From: Lachnospiraceae bacterium
Lineage (GTDB): Bacteria > Bacillota > Clostridia > Lachnospirales > Lachnospiraceae
Reading direction: 5' to 3'
DNA length: 5,392 nt
Assembly (NCBI GenBank): GCA_017615375.1
Contig: JAGAAH010000041.1
Location: 1-5,392 of the forward strand
Positions 5,288 through 5,392 of the stretch are shown here, piece after piece. The position numbers were made by a program, and so were the translations under genes. Each line of letters opens with the position of its first letter. Position 1 is the stretch's first letter. Under the pieces are notes generated by a model. It was not told where the DNA came from. It saw only the letters and a program-made list of their open reading frames with translations, and did no database searches.

Positions 5288-5392
5288 TTATATCAAAGAA
5301 TCGAATTTGTAAAGGTACGAATACTGTAAATGGTCACGTCTTATTCCGTTAACTTCCAAAACTTTATTGGCCGTACCTTCAAGCGAAAAGCC
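5288..5392 (-). CDS. C-terminal tail of a GNAT/RimJ-like acetyltransferase, cut by window edge
   Basis: On the - strand a frame is open from the window edge (5392) to a TAA at 5290-5288, giving 34 residues. It begins GFSLEGTANKVLEVNGIRRD and ends with HLQYSYLYKFDSLI. The pattern GF-x-x-EG, then K/R, then NG-x-x-x-D followed by an aromatic/hydrophobic strand is typical of the last strands of GNAT N-acetyltransferases of the RimJ/RimL type, which move an acetyl group from acetyl-CoA to an amine. The acetyl-CoA binding site lies outside the window, so family membership rests on a short match. The stop is 88 bases before the ilvE start, with the inverted repeat and ilvE -10 element between them; the genes share orientation but need not share a transcript. 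Confidence 0.6.
   Translation of the reverse strand, partial: GFSLEGTANKVLEVNGIRRDHLQYSYLYKFDSLI

Noticed and set aside
5244..5292. + strand intrinsic terminator (hairpin followed by TATTATTATCTT)
   Set aside because: No + strand gene ends nearby, the tail is not a clean T-run and the stem is AT-rich; an operator role for ilvE fits the position better.

Overview
The window reads as ordinary chromosome from a Gram-positive, Clostridia-type bacterium, most likely a Lachnospiraceae-like organism. That placement is inferred from the tatD-rsmA gene order, purine-rich Shine-Dalgarno sites, an MscL with a C-terminal zinc ribbon, and moderate base composition. The species cannot be named from the sequence.

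Left block, + strand, 1-3821: four genes follow one another. They are the 3' part of a TatD-family nuclease gene (cut by the window edge), rsmA/ksgA (16S rRNA dimethyladenosine transferase), a soluble TPR-coiled-coil-GGDEF protein (predicted diguanylate cyclase), and mscL (large-conductance mechanosensitive channel). The gaps are 79, 18 and 28 bases, and the last three genes look co-transcribed. The tatD-rsmA gap contains a hairpin and an isolated -10-like TATAAT. The result is a housekeeping ribosome-maturation gene in one transcript with a c-di-GMP signalling protein and an osmotic safety valve.

Middle, 3822-4170: a 349-base gap between the convergent mscL and ilvE genes. About 207 bases of it (3879-4085) form one large imperfect inverted repeat with nested stems, an asymmetric internal bubble and an alternative hairpin. 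It is followed by a strong bidirectional intrinsic terminator (4114-4145). The large palindrome is the least explained feature here. It could be a MITE-like repeat or a structured RNA, and sequence reading alone does not decide which.

Right block, - strand, 4171-5392: ilvE (branched-chain amino acid aminotransferase) with its own probable promoter, and an inverted repeat over the -35 region that looks like an operator. Upstream of it, running off the window edge, is the C-terminal tail of another - strand gene whose last 34 residues resemble a GNAT/RimJ-type acetyltransferase. ilvE uses only CGT and AGA for its 15 arginines, unlike the genes of the left block, which suggests high expression.

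No CRISPR array, transposase, tRNA or rRNA gene was seen. I found no convincing new multi-gene system. The items most worth following up are the intergenic palindrome, the GNRA-capped hairpin inside tatD, and the rsmA-GGDEF-mscL linkage.
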